Positions 18,301 to 25,488 of a DNA stretch of 64,000 nt are shown here, in pieces. This stretch comes from Gallaecimonas kandeliae (GTDB taxonomy: Bacteria > Pseudomonadota > Gammaproteobacteria > Enterobacterales > Gallaecimonadaceae): positions 3,471,501-3,535,500 of the forward strand of contig NZ_CP118480.1 in NCBI RefSeq assembly GCF_030450055.1, read 5' to 3'. How positions within the stretch are numbered: the stretch's first letter is position 1; every line of letters begins with the position of its first letter. Below the pieces are notes generated by a model. The model was not told the origin of the DNA and did not search any database. It saw only the letters and a program-made list of their open reading frames with translations. A program made the position numbers and the translations under genes.

Positions 18301-19077
18301 ATGGTGTCACCAAAACTTATCGCCAAGATCGAGTCAGAAGAACCCGCTTTGAGATTGGCCGTCCTTATCGACGCGGATAATGCCCAAGCCGCTGTGATTG
18401 AAGGGTTGCTGGCCGAAATCGCCCGTTATGGTGAAGCGACCGTCAAGCGAATCTACGGCGACTTCACCTCCCCCACCAGCGCAGCCTGGAAGAAAGTACT
18501 TCAGCGGCATGCCATCAAGCCCATACAGCAATACGCTTACACCACGGGTAAGAACGCCACTGATAGCAGCATGATCATTGACGCGATGGACCTGCTTTAT
18601 AAACGCAAGTTCGATGGCTTCTGCATAGTCAGCAGCGATAGTGACTTTACTGGCCTGGCCGTGCGCCTAAGGGAGGAAGGTCTCATGGTTCTGGGTTTTG
18701 GCGAGGAAAAAACACCTGATGCCTTCCGCAGCGCTTGCCACAAATTCATCTTTACCGAGGTATTGCGCCCCAAGGCAAGTAAGGAAAGCATCACTGACCA
18801 AGAGCACCCCTCTGCCACCGTAGGAAAACCACAAGCTTCTTTTCCAAGGCAGTTCATGCTTGATGCCTTGGAGCAATCGAGCGACGACTCGGGTTGGGCG
18901 CATTTGGGCACCTTTGGTGACTATCTATCAAAGCTTCAACCCGAGTTCGATTCGCGAAATTTTGGTTTTAAGAAACTCTCAGATTTGGTCAGAGCCAAGG
19001 ACGATCTCTTTATCACGGAAGAGCGCCAGATAGCCGGATCCGACCAGAAGGTTCTCTATATCAGAGCAGTCAAATAG
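18301..19077 (+). CDS. NYN domain ribonuclease-like protein with C-terminal LOTUS/OST-HTH domain
   Basis: 258 aa. The N-terminal half is a NYN (PIN-like, LabA/DUF88) domain with the acidic set expected for a metal-dependent nuclease: LIDADN (Asp24, Asp26), TDSSMIIDAMD (Asp88-Asp97) and SSDSDF (Asp113, Asp115). The C-terminal part (about 185-258) has the OST-HTH/LOTUS pattern, GWAHLGTFGDYLSKLQPEFD then FGFKKLSDLVRA, a fold that binds RNA. Such proteins are inferred RNA-processing or RNA-silencing enzymes. The ATG at 18301 has GGAG 7 bases upstream; a TTG at 18271 is rejected. GC content is clearly below its left neighbours. Confidence 0.88.
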   Translation: MVSPKLIAKIESEEPALRLAVLIDADNAQAAVIEGLLAEIARYGEATVKRIYGDFTSPTSAAWKKVLQRHAIKPIQQYAYTTGKNATDSSMIIDAMDLLYKRKFDGFCIVSSDSDFTGLAVRLREEGLMVLGFGEEKTPDAFRSACHKFIFTEVLRPKASKESITDQEHPSATVGKPQASFPRQFMLDALEQSSDDSGWAHLGTFGDYLSKLQPEFDSRNFGFKKLSDLVRAKDDLFITEERQIAGSDQKVLYIRAVK

Positions 19078-19118
19078 CTTCTTTTGACAAATAGAAAGAC
19101 CGCTGCAAGGAGTCCTTT

Positions 19119-19355
19119 TTGCTTATGAAAGCCCGCCCAAATTTGCCGGTATGGCGTTCAATGAAGCCGGTGTTGCGGAGAGGCTTCCCCCTCTTCAATG
19201 GCGTTGGCGGTGCCATTGCCCTGGGCCTGGCCGGTGTGCCCATGGGAGCCATAGGCTCCATGACTGGCGATACCAGTGCTGGAGTGCCGAGCTACAACAG
19301 CTTCGTACAGGCTCCGGCCGGAGCCATTGCTGTTGCGCCCCGACAGCAGCCATGA
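19119..19355 (+). CDS. Small hypothetical protein, overlaps next ORF
   Basis: Up to 78 aa. A basic N-terminus (about residues 1-25) is followed by a Gly/Ala-rich hydrophobic stretch (GVGGAIALGLAGVPMGAIGS) and a neutral tail. AAGGAG lies 6 bases before a TTG at 19119 and 12 before an ATG at 19125, both in frame. The stop overlaps the next start as ATGA, which supports both ORFs being translated. No family is recognised. It might be a small membrane or secreted peptide. Confidence 0.42.
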   Translation: MLMKARPNLPVWRSMKPVLRRGFPLFNGVGGAIALGLAGVPMGAIGSMTGDTSAGVPSYNSFVQAPAGAIAVAPRQQP

Positions 19356-19753
19356 CAGGCAGATATAAAATGCCGTTGCCCGGTGGCGAAGGCGGAGATA
19401 CGCCAGGTACTGCCGTTATTGGCGGTGGTGGCATCTTTTTCTGCATGCTGCTGATGGCAGCTTCGGGTGACGGCTGGCGTTTTGGCAACCCGACCTTTGC
19501 CATGGCCTTCGGCTTGGTAATGGGCCTGATCTTTCTCAACCTCGGCGCCCAGTATTTTTCCGGACTGAGATACTGCATCATCGCCATTACCGGCATCTTG
19601 GCCTTGTTCAGTTTGGGGGCTGCGCTTCAGCCACTTTTCGGCCATTCACTGGAAGACGGGCGTAAGGCATTCAAGCTGCTGACCACCTTTGGCTATTGCT
19701 TGGCCGTTGCCGTCAACCAGTACCGGTTATTAAGAACACCCAAGGAAGATTGA
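19352..19753 (+). CDS. Hypothetical four-helix membrane protein
   Basis: 133 aa. After a polar Gly-rich start (MTGRYKMPLPGGEGGDTP) come four hydrophobic stretches at about 22-40, 48-65, 70-92 and a weaker one near 110-122. It overlaps the preceding small ORF by four bases (ATGA), so translation is likely coupled. The role is unknown. Lower GC than the core genes on the left fits the accessory region. Confidence 0.55.
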   Translation: MTGRYKMPLPGGEGGDTPGTAVIGGGGIFFCMLLMAASGDGWRFGNPTFAMAFGLVMGLIFLNLGAQYFSGLRYCIIAITGILALFSLGAALQPLFGHSLEDGRKAFKLLTTFGYCLAVAVNQYRLLRTPKED

Positions 19754-20471
19754 GCGGGCCAGGAAAGGCTTCGCTTATCGGGTTTGTCCAAGGAGAGATG
19801 AAAACAAGGATGTGATCAGCCGATTGGGGGCTGTAACCCAAGGGCGGTAGCGTGTCTTGAATGTGCCAGCGGCACGGCTTTTTGTTTGCCGGTTCCCGCA
19901 CCGGCGGGCGTGATACTTTGTTTTCGCACAAAGTATCCAAAAGCACCGCCCCTGGCGTTACGCGATGTCCTTACCTCTGGTCGCTTACCGCTGACCGCTG
20001 CGTACGGTTCCCGACGCGTCCTCCGCTCGCTCGACATCCTTGTCTCGCGTCAGCTCACGCTCCCGGCGGTAAGGCGCTCCACTTAAAAGGGGCTCCGGGG
20101 CCTTATCCGCAAGGTTCGGCTGGCTGTGAAAGGGTAGTTAGCGCCGTTCAGGTTTTTGGATGGGCGTACAGTGTATCTCTCGGTTCCGGTCATTCAGGAG
20201 CTTTTGTGACAGCCGCCAGCTCTCGCTTTGTCCGGTGTGACCAGTTATAAGAGACTGATGTAGTGGGAGTTATCGCTCATCCGATGTGATGATAAAGCGC
20301 CATCGGCTTGCGTGATAAAGAGACGGCTCGCTTTCACGCAGCGACATAAAATGTCAGAAGGAAATCAATAGGGGGATCAGTTGGTTAGAGCTATGAGCAA
20401 AACTGGTCTAATGAGTAAAAGCGAGCCGGCTCGCTAATAAAACTGTTAACTGTCTGAACTAATGGTGCAAA
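19754..20471. other. Long intergenic stretch rich in repeats, no convincing gene
   Basis: About 720 bases. It holds the GC-rich repeat copy at 19886-19937 and an inverted repeat pair at 20324-20334 and 20418-20428 (CGGCTCGCTTT and AAAGCGAGCCG, 83 bases apart). The 129-residue open frame 19861-20250 has the Arg/Pro/Cys-rich composition of untranslated repeat DNA and was not accepted. The promoter of the first cassette gene probably lies in its last 150 bases. Confidence 0.5.
19886..19937 (-). repeat. GC-rich hairpin repeat, copy 1
   Basis: The reverse complement of 19888-19921 matches 22810-22843 at 31 of 34 bases (shared core CAAAGTATC then CGCCCGCCGG). It contains two stem-loops: GCCGGT/ACCGGC at 19888-19905, and GATACTTTG/CAAAGTATC at 19912-19937. 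This looks like a dispersed intergenic repeat of the type seen in many gammaproteobacterial and pseudomonad genomes. Confidence 0.7.
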
Positions 20472-20843
20472 ATGATAAGGATATCTGCTTTTATATTTGC
20501 TCTGCTTATTTCTACGGTAGTTTCAGCTGAAGAGGCGGTTATAGTTGTATTTCCTTTTGAAACTTCTCAGGGCAGCGGAACTGCAAGCTTAGAACGTGTA
20601 TTCTTACTTGAAGATGAACTGGAAAAGGCTATACGTAACGCAAAGGCCGGTGAGCTAGATGGTAATGAGGTAGGTCAAGGCGTGGCGGTCATCTATATGT
20701 ACGGCCCGAGTGCTTCCGTGCTCTATGGGGCCATAAGGTCAGTATTAGAAAAATCCAGCCTCACACAAGAAGGTTACGTTCGGGTTCGGTTTGGCCCTCC
20801 GGGCTCAAAAGAAAATAGGTATAAACTTGGAAACAACAGTTAA
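20472..20843 (+). CDS. Cassette-borne exported hypothetical protein
   Basis: 123 aa with a signal peptide (MIRISAFIFALLISTVVSA, cut before EE). The mature part is acidic and contains ELDGNEVGQGVAVIYMYGPS, a pattern I associate with small uncharacterised proteins carrying a DGNE(V/I)G..YxYGP motif; the family is unnamed to me. Low GC and codon use unlike the core genes. Its stop codon TAA forms the first bases of attC1, as expected for an integron cassette. No strong ribosome binding site was seen. Confidence 0.7.
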   Translation: MIRISAFIFALLISTVVSAEEAVIVVFPFETSQGSGTASLERVFLLEDELEKAIRNAKAGELDGNEVGQGVAVIYMYGPSASVLYGAIRSVLEKSSLTQEGYVRVRFGPPGSKENRYKLGNNS

Positions 20844-20925
20844 CAATGCACAGCAGTCGCTCCCGTTGGTCGCTGGGACCGTCAAAACGCTGCGCTTTTT
20901 TGCCGTCCCCTGTGTGCGGCGTTAG
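20841..20925 (+). repeat. attC recombination site 1
   Basis: An 85-base imperfect palindrome. The outer arms TAACAATGCACAG and CTGTGTGCGGCGTTA pair apart from an unpaired base, and the inner hairpin is GGGACCG...CGTCCC with AAAACGC/GCTTTTTTGC. It ends in CGTTAG followed by TGC, close to the GTTRRRY R' box. It sits exactly between two short ORFs of the same strand, the layout of integron gene cassettes. Confidence 0.82.
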
Positions 20926-20933
20926 TGCTCAAT

Positions 20934-21257
20934 ATGAACCTGCTACTCAAGTGGAAAATTTGGAGAATTGAATCCGCTCTCAAGAATCTTGTGAGAGCAG
21001 AGGGGCTCAAACCGATGGTTTGGTCTTTTGGCGCGTATTATATTGATCCGAAATACCTCGTATTTGTTGTGGGTGTTCCAACCGATACCGCTAAAGAAAC
21101 GTTAAAGTCCAACAGCACTTTTACTGCATCAATGAAAGAGCTGCTTGAAACTTTCAACTGGCCAATACAAGCAAGGCCAGAAGTAGTTTTTGATGTTGAG
21201 TCACAAGAAACAGTAGATAGAGAAAATAATGGTAACTGGTGGTATCACTACAAATAG
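20934..21257 (+). CDS. Cassette-borne hypothetical protein
   Basis: 107 aa, soluble, no signal peptide. The N-terminal helix (LLLKWKIWRIESALKN) is followed by alternating strands (YLVFVVGVPTDTAKETL) and a Trp/Asn-rich tail ending NGNWWYHYK. No family is recognised. GC content is near 43%. It begins 9 bases after the R' box of attC1, a spacing typical of cassette genes, and its stop lies 3 bases before attC2. A GTG at 20925 is an alternative start. Confidence 0.65.
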   Translation: MNLLLKWKIWRIESALKNLVRAEGLKPMVWSFGAYYIDPKYLVFVVGVPTDTAKETLKSNSTFTASMKELLETFNWPIQARPEVVFDVESQETVDRENNGNWWYHYK

Positions 21258-21260
21258 CAC

Positions 21261-21324
21261 TAACAAAGCCAGCCAGTATCGCTCTGGACCTCGTTTCACT
21301 CGGCCGCTGCTGGCGGCGTTAGGC
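21261..21324 (+). repeat. attC recombination site 2
   Basis: A 64-base palindrome-like element with textbook layout: TAACAAAGCCAGCCAG at the left pairs with CTGCTGGCGGCGTTA at the right, ending in GTTAGGC, a match to the R' consensus GTTRRRY. The loop contains CGCTCTGGACCTCG. Confidence 0.9.
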
Positions 21325-21335
21325 GTCAGACAGAC

Positions 21336-21758
21336 ATGGCCCATTTAGATCGCTCAGTAGCGACATTAAGAATCATCGGGGATGATCTCAACCCGGATGA
21401 AATCTCTGCTCTCCTCGGTCACACTGCTTCAAAACAGCAGACAAAAGGGGAAGTAATCATTGGCAAGGTCTCGGGCGTTTCACGTATTGCCAAAACTGGT
21501 ATGTGGTACTTGGAAGCTATGGATGCAACGCCTGAAAACCTCGATGGCCAAATAGCCGAGTTGTTGGGTAAGCTCACAGGAAATCTTAAAGTGTGGGCCA
21601 AAATATCGAGTAGCTGCAGAATTGATCTTTTTTGTGGCTTGTTCATGAAGCATAGCAACGAGGGTTTGTCAGTCTCTGCGGAATCTATGAAGGCCCTTGG
21701 TGAGCGAGGGATTGAACTAGGCTTGGATCTCTATGGCCCTGATGAAGCTGATGATTGA
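21336..21758 (+). CDS. DUF4279 domain protein (cassette-borne)
   Basis: 140 aa and cytoplasmic. The whole length matches the DUF4279 pattern: an N-terminal VATLRIIGDDLNPDEISALLG, a central GMWYLEAMDATPENLDGQIAELL, and the end FCGLFMKHSNEGLSVSAES with IELGLDLYGP. The function is unknown; relatives occur near polymorphic toxin or immunity genes and in cassettes. It starts 11 bases after attC2 and ends at a truncated third attC-like half-site. GC near 49%. Confidence 0.85.
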   Translation: MAHLDRSVATLRIIGDDLNPDEISALLGHTASKQQTKGEVIIGKVSGVSRIAKTGMWYLEAMDATPENLDGQIAELLGKLTGNLKVWAKISSSCRIDLFCGLFMKHSNEGLSVSAESMKALGERGIELGLDLYGPDEADD

Positions 21759-21790
21759 ACATCCAGTTCGTTCTGGACCTCACCCGCTTT
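21757..21790 (+). repeat. Truncated attC-like half-site
   Basis: GAACATCCAGTTCG followed by TTCTGGACCTCACCCGC resembles the left half and loop of attC2 (CGCTCTGGACCTCG). No right arm or GTTRRRY box follows. The IS3 orfA fragment begins within 40 bases, so the right half was probably lost with that insertion or a later deletion. Confidence 0.5.
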
Positions 21791-21827
21791 AACGGACACG
21801 CATCACTCACTCACCGAGAGGAAGTCG

Positions 21828-22001
21828 ATGCATGCTTACAAGACCGGAAAACGGACCCCGCAGTACAGCCTGGAATTCAAGGTCAAGGCAGTGCTGTGGA
21901 GCCATGAACCCCATCGCAGCGTCAAGGAAGTGGCCGAGGTGCTGGACATCCTTCCTTTCATCTTGTCTCGTTGGTGCCGGGAATGTCGTGATGGTGAGTA
22001 A
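21828..22001 (+). pseudogene. IS3-family transposase OrfA fragment
   Basis: 57 codons: MHAYKTGKRTPQYSLEFKVK, then a helix-turn-helix region HRSVKEVAEVLDI and LSRWCRECRDGE before a stop. This is the N-terminal third or so of an IS3-group OrfA; the leucine zipper and OrfB (DDE) are missing. AGGAAG precedes the ATG. The residual frame is too short to transpose. It directly follows the truncated cassette end. Confidence 0.75.
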
Positions 22002-22004
22002 GGC

Positions 22005-22343
22005 ATGAACCTCCTACGGATAATGAGACTCTTCAAAAAAGAATGCATCTGCTTGCAGGATGGCGTCATCCGCTACAGCGCCAAGGACGGCGACAGAGTT
22101 ATCCCCTTGGCTGATCTGGCGGAAGTCCACTACTGGTGGGATATGGGGGTGGGATTCCAGCACTGCCTGATCCTGGTATTCAGCGGCGGGGAGCTTGGCC
22201 TGGATCCGGACACAAAAGGGGTCCCCCAGCTCCTGGCAGACCTCAGCGAGGCGTTGGCGGGCTTTCCCAAACGGCTGGAACTGGATGGGTTGATCGATAA
22301 TGAACTGGTCTGTGACAAGGTCCCGATCTGGCACCGGTCATGA
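22005..22343 (+). CDS. Hypothetical protein next to the IS3 fragment
   Basis: 112 aa, soluble. It begins MNLLRIMRLFKKECICLQDG and has several beta-strand-like stretches (VIRYSAKDGDRVIPLADLAE, HCLILVFSGGELGL) that could form a PH-like barrel. No family is recognised. The start lies 3 bases after the OrfA fragment stop, with GTAAGG just before it, so it may borrow translation from the IS fragment. A shorter ATG start at 22026 is possible. Confidence 0.5.
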   Translation: MNLLRIMRLFKKECICLQDGVIRYSAKDGDRVIPLADLAEVHYWWDMGVGFQHCLILVFSGGELGLDPDTKGVPQLLADLSEALAGFPKRLELDGLIDNELVCDKVPIWHRS

Positions 22344-23046
22344 CAAGATACCCTCGCATTCCAATTCCTGCTTGCATGTGATGCCACTGGGAAGTTTCGG
22401 GCAGTCGTTTTCAGGCTCTCTCTTCAAGAGGATTTACCAAAGCCGACCTTTGTCGTCCCTCACGCCATCAGCAGCAGGTAGGGCCCCGGGGCCCCTTTGA
22501 GTGAAGCGCCGGGATGGAAGTCGCGAGAGGGCAGCTGAACCAGGGATGGTGAAGCAGGTGAGTACGCGTCGGGGCGAAGGTCGAAACGAAAGCATCGCTT
22601 TCGAGCACCTGAGCGCGAGGCCCCGGATGGCCGAGCTGGAATGAGCCGCCAAGGATGGCTTCCAGCTCAGGACCCCTTGATCGGGTGGAGCGACCAGAGG
22701 CGAAGATTAAGCGACAAAATCGCCAGGAATGATTGGGGCCGCCGAGGCTTGAACATCGTCGCTAAGCGTCGATGGCCCGCAGGGCGAGGGCCAGGGAAGG
22801 CCCGAGTAAACAAAGTATCCCGCCCGCCGGGGCGGGACCCGGCATATAAAAGCGTTATCAAATCAAAGAACGGACTGAAATCAGAAAGTCCTCCTGGCAA
22901 CCACTCGACAGAAGCAACGCCATTCCCCTAAACCCCTACCAACCCAGTTAGTAAGCTGTTACTGCATCACAAGTCACCAAAATGAATCCTCAGCTCCGCG
23001 CCAGAAGACGACAACGGAGCCGAGATTTTATGGGATCTGCTTGTCC
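22344..23046. other. Composite intergenic repeat region, no convincing gene
   Basis: About 700 bases of mixed repeat DNA. It has a palindrome GGGGCCCC run at 22479-22497, a hairpin CGAAAGC/GCTTTCG at 22587-22603, several GGATGG-type short repeats, and copy 2 of the hairpin repeat at 22810. The open frame 22641-22931 (96 residues) has the Arg/Gly/Pro-rich make-up of such repeats, and its KVSRPPGRDPAYK string is a known translation of intergenic repeats; it was not accepted. The last 200 bases are AT-richer and hold nothing I can name. Confidence 0.5.
22810..22843 (+). repeat. GC-rich hairpin repeat, copy 2
   Basis: CAAAGTATCCCGCCCGCCGG then GGCGGGACCCGGC: a strong hairpin (CCCGCC/GGCGGG). It matches copy 1 at 19888-19921 in inverted orientation at 31 of 34 bases. 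The two copies flank the cassette and IS3 segment. Confidence 0.7.
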
Positions 23047-25338
23047 CTAGGACTTCCAGGCTTGCAGTGGCAGATGGAGCTCCGAGTCGCTGAACCAGTC
23101 CAGGGTAAGCGGGGCGCCGGCATCCTTGGTGCCTTCCAGGTTAACCGGCTTGCCCGAGCCCAGATTCACCTGGGCGTTCTCGTTCTTGTTGACGTTGAGC
23201 ACCAGCACCAGGCGACTGCCCGGCTGTAACAGCTTGGCGGTCATGTAGGTATTGGTGAGGGGAACGCGGGTCTTTTGGTTGGGGGTCAACAAGGTACGCT
23301 TCGACATGTCGGCGGCGTAACTGGCGCGGCTGATGTAGTTCACCAGGTGGAAATATTCCCCCTTGCCGGTCAGCTCGTAGAGGTTGTAGCCGATATCCAG
23401 GTCCTTCTTGTTGGTGACCAGGGAAAAGCTGCCTGTCATCACGCCGGAAAATTGGGTGGCCTCTTTGAAGGGCTCGGTAACAAACACCAGGCCGTTTTTA
23501 TCGGGTAATGCGCTCTGGATAACCGGCAGGGCCGACAGGTTGCGCTGCTCGGCGCGGTCGGCCATATCCACCTTCATGGAAAACTTTTCAATAGTGCCAG
23601 GCCGCTTCGTCGACAACAGGTAATAGCCCTCTTCGCTGCGCTGCTTGGTCAGATAGAAGTTACGGCCTTTGGCGTTCAGCGCATCCAGGGATGGGGCATG
23701 CTGCCAGCTATTGCTGCCCATCAGCTGGTAATTGATATGGTCTTTCACCAGCTTGGGGCGCGGTTTGCCGTACAGCACGTGATCGAACCAGGCAAAGGCC
23801 AGCTCCTCTGTGTCTTTTTGCAGCGCAACAGGGTCCAGCTTGTAATTGCTGAGATACTGACCCGAAGTGGATTGGGCCGTGCCATGGTCATAAGGGCCTA
23901 TCACCAGGAAATCCTGTGCCTTGGGATTGTTCTTCTGGTGACGTTTGACAAAGTCCAACGCGGAGATCTGCCCGCCATCGAAATAACCGGTGATAGACAA
24001 CACAGGGATGTTGATCTGTTTATAGTCCGCGCCAAAAGGCAGCATCGCCTGGTAGTAGCTGTCGTAATCCGGATGTTTCAACCATTTCTGGAACCAAGGA
24101 TTGGGCCGACCGTCCAACTTGTCGATATCCACAATGGGCCGCCCCGACCGATAGAGATCCTTTCTCAGCTTCTCAGCCTTCTGCCAGTCGGCGTAGACCG
24201 AATTGTCCATCGTCTTGTTGTCGGTAACAAAAAAGGCCCAAGGATAATTCGGGGTGATGACGATATTGTTTTCTATCGGCAAGCCGGTAATGGGGCTGGC
24301 GGCGGCATAAGGCACTATGGTCTTCAGGGCCTTGGGCAGGTGCTTGGTGGCCGCCCATTGGGTAAAGCCGTTGTAACTGCCGCCGTACATGACCACACGG
24401 CCATCGCAATAGGGCTGGCGGGCAACCCAGTCGATCACCCTGTCCGCATCCTCGCCATCATGTTCCCAGGGGCTGATCTTGTTGTGGCTGCCGCGCTTCC
24501 CCCTGCTATTGGCGACAATGCCCACATAGCCATGGGCCGCCGCATGGATGGCGGTTTTGATATGGCTCTTCTCATCGGCGTAAATGGTGAACTGCAGTGC
24601 CGCCGGCAGCGGCTTCTTCACGCCTTTCTTACGCACTAGGGTGGCGGCCAGTTCGACCCCGTCGGGGGTCTTGATCATGACCTCGGGCTGAATATCAAAG
24701 CGCCGGTTCTGCTCCATGGCAATGATCTTGTCCGCCGACGGGATCACCTGATAAAGCACCCGCATCAATTGGGTGTTGGCGACCACCTCTATGGCTTCGG
24801 CCTGGCTCAATGTCGCCTGGGTGCGATATTTCTTGTAGACATTGGTGGTGAAGTCCTCCGCACTGGGAATAGACCAGTTCAGTGCCTGGCTGACCTTTAA
24901 AAACGCTTCGTCACCCATGGCCGCAAGGCTCTGCTGCATGTAGGTACGCAGACGGTTGCTCTCTTCCGCTTCGCCCTTCCCTTCACCGGCGGGGAAGAGG
25001 GAGCCTAGGCGGTAGCAATAAAAGGTTTCCCCCTCCGGATTTTTATCCAGCAATTCAAGCAAGGCCGGATATTCCTGACGAGCCGACAACAAGGCGGTGC
25101 GGTTAAACATCTTTTGCGCCGCCACGGTTTCGGCGGGGAGCTGTTTGGCAATGGCGGCCAATTTGCCATACCAGGCGGGATCGTGAAGAAGCTGCACCAC
25201 CTCGTCACGGGACCCGGCCTTAAGCTGCCGCAAAGGGTTGGGGATGGAAGGGTCCGATCCCGGTTGGGCTGTCACCTGCAGGGGAAGCCAGGCCAGCCCT
25301 AAAAGCAGGACCATGGCCCAAAGACGCAACTGCCGCAT
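23047..25338 (-). CDS. Exported CocE/NonD-type hydrolase (peptidase S15 family)
   Basis: 763 aa with a signal peptide (MRQLRLWAMVLLLGLAWLPL, cut near TAQ). An N-terminal helical extension of about 180 residues precedes an alpha/beta-hydrolase domain of the X-Pro dipeptidyl-peptidase/cocaine esterase family. The nucleophile motif GGSYNG puts the serine at residue 321; later blocks ITGYFDGGQ and GPYDHG supply the expected Asp and His. A C-terminal jelly-roll domain follows. It should act in the periplasm or outside on peptides, acyl-amides or esters. It diverges from the regulator at 25489, 150 bases away, which may control it. Confidence 0.9.
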   Translation of the reverse strand: MRQLRLWAMVLLLGLAWLPLQVTAQPGSDPSIPNPLRQLKAGSRDEVVQLLHDPAWYGKLAAIAKQLPAETVAAQKMFNRTALLSARQEYPALLELLDKNPEGETFYCYRLGSLFPAGEGKGEAEESNRLRTYMQQSLAAMGDEAFLKVSQALNWSIPSAEDFTTNVYKKYRTQATLSQAEAIEVVANTQLMRVLYQVIPSADKIIAMEQNRRFDIQPEVMIKTPDGVELAATLVRKKGVKKPLPAALQFTIYADEKSHIKTAIHAAAHGYVGIVANSRGKRGSHNKISPWEHDGEDADRVIDWVARQPYCDGRVVMYGGSYNGFTQWAATKHLPKALKTIVPYAAASPITGLPIENNIVITPNYPWAFFVTDNKTMDNSVYADWQKAEKLRKDLYRSGRPIVDIDKLDGRPNPWFQKWLKHPDYDSYYQAMLPFGADYKQINIPVLSITGYFDGGQISALDFVKRHQKNNPKAQDFLVIGPYDHGTAQSTSGQYLSNYKLDPVALQKDTEELAFAWFDHVLYGKPRPKLVKDHINYQLMGSNSWQHAPSLDALNAKGRNFYLTKQRSEEGYYLLSTKRPGTIEKFSMKVDMADRAEQRNLSALPVIQSALPDKNGLVFVTEPFKEATQFSGVMTGSFSLVTNKKDLDIGYNLYELTGKGEYFHLVNYISRASYAADMSKRTLLTPNQKTRVPLTNTYMTAKLLQPGSRLVLVLNVNKNENAQVNLGSGKPVNLEGTKDAGAPLTLDWFSDSELHLPLQAWKS

Positions 25339-25488
25339 GACGGTATTCCTCTTGGTTATTTATGCTCCCCTGCAGCCTAAGGTCAGGCCGTACTGATGGC
25401 GTGATGGGGCGGTGATTTTTCGTGACTTTGGGTGATAAGCGCCTTACCTGATGGTATTTTTTGTTTTTTCAAGGAATTGGCTTCAAGC

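Noticed and set aside
19861-20250. 129-codon open frame near the GC-rich repeat
   Set aside because: Composition and strings are those of intergenic repeat DNA; no ribosome binding site and no coding pattern.
22641-22931. 96-codon open frame in the composite repeat
   Set aside because: Contains the KVSRPPGRDPAYK string typical of translated intergenic repeats.
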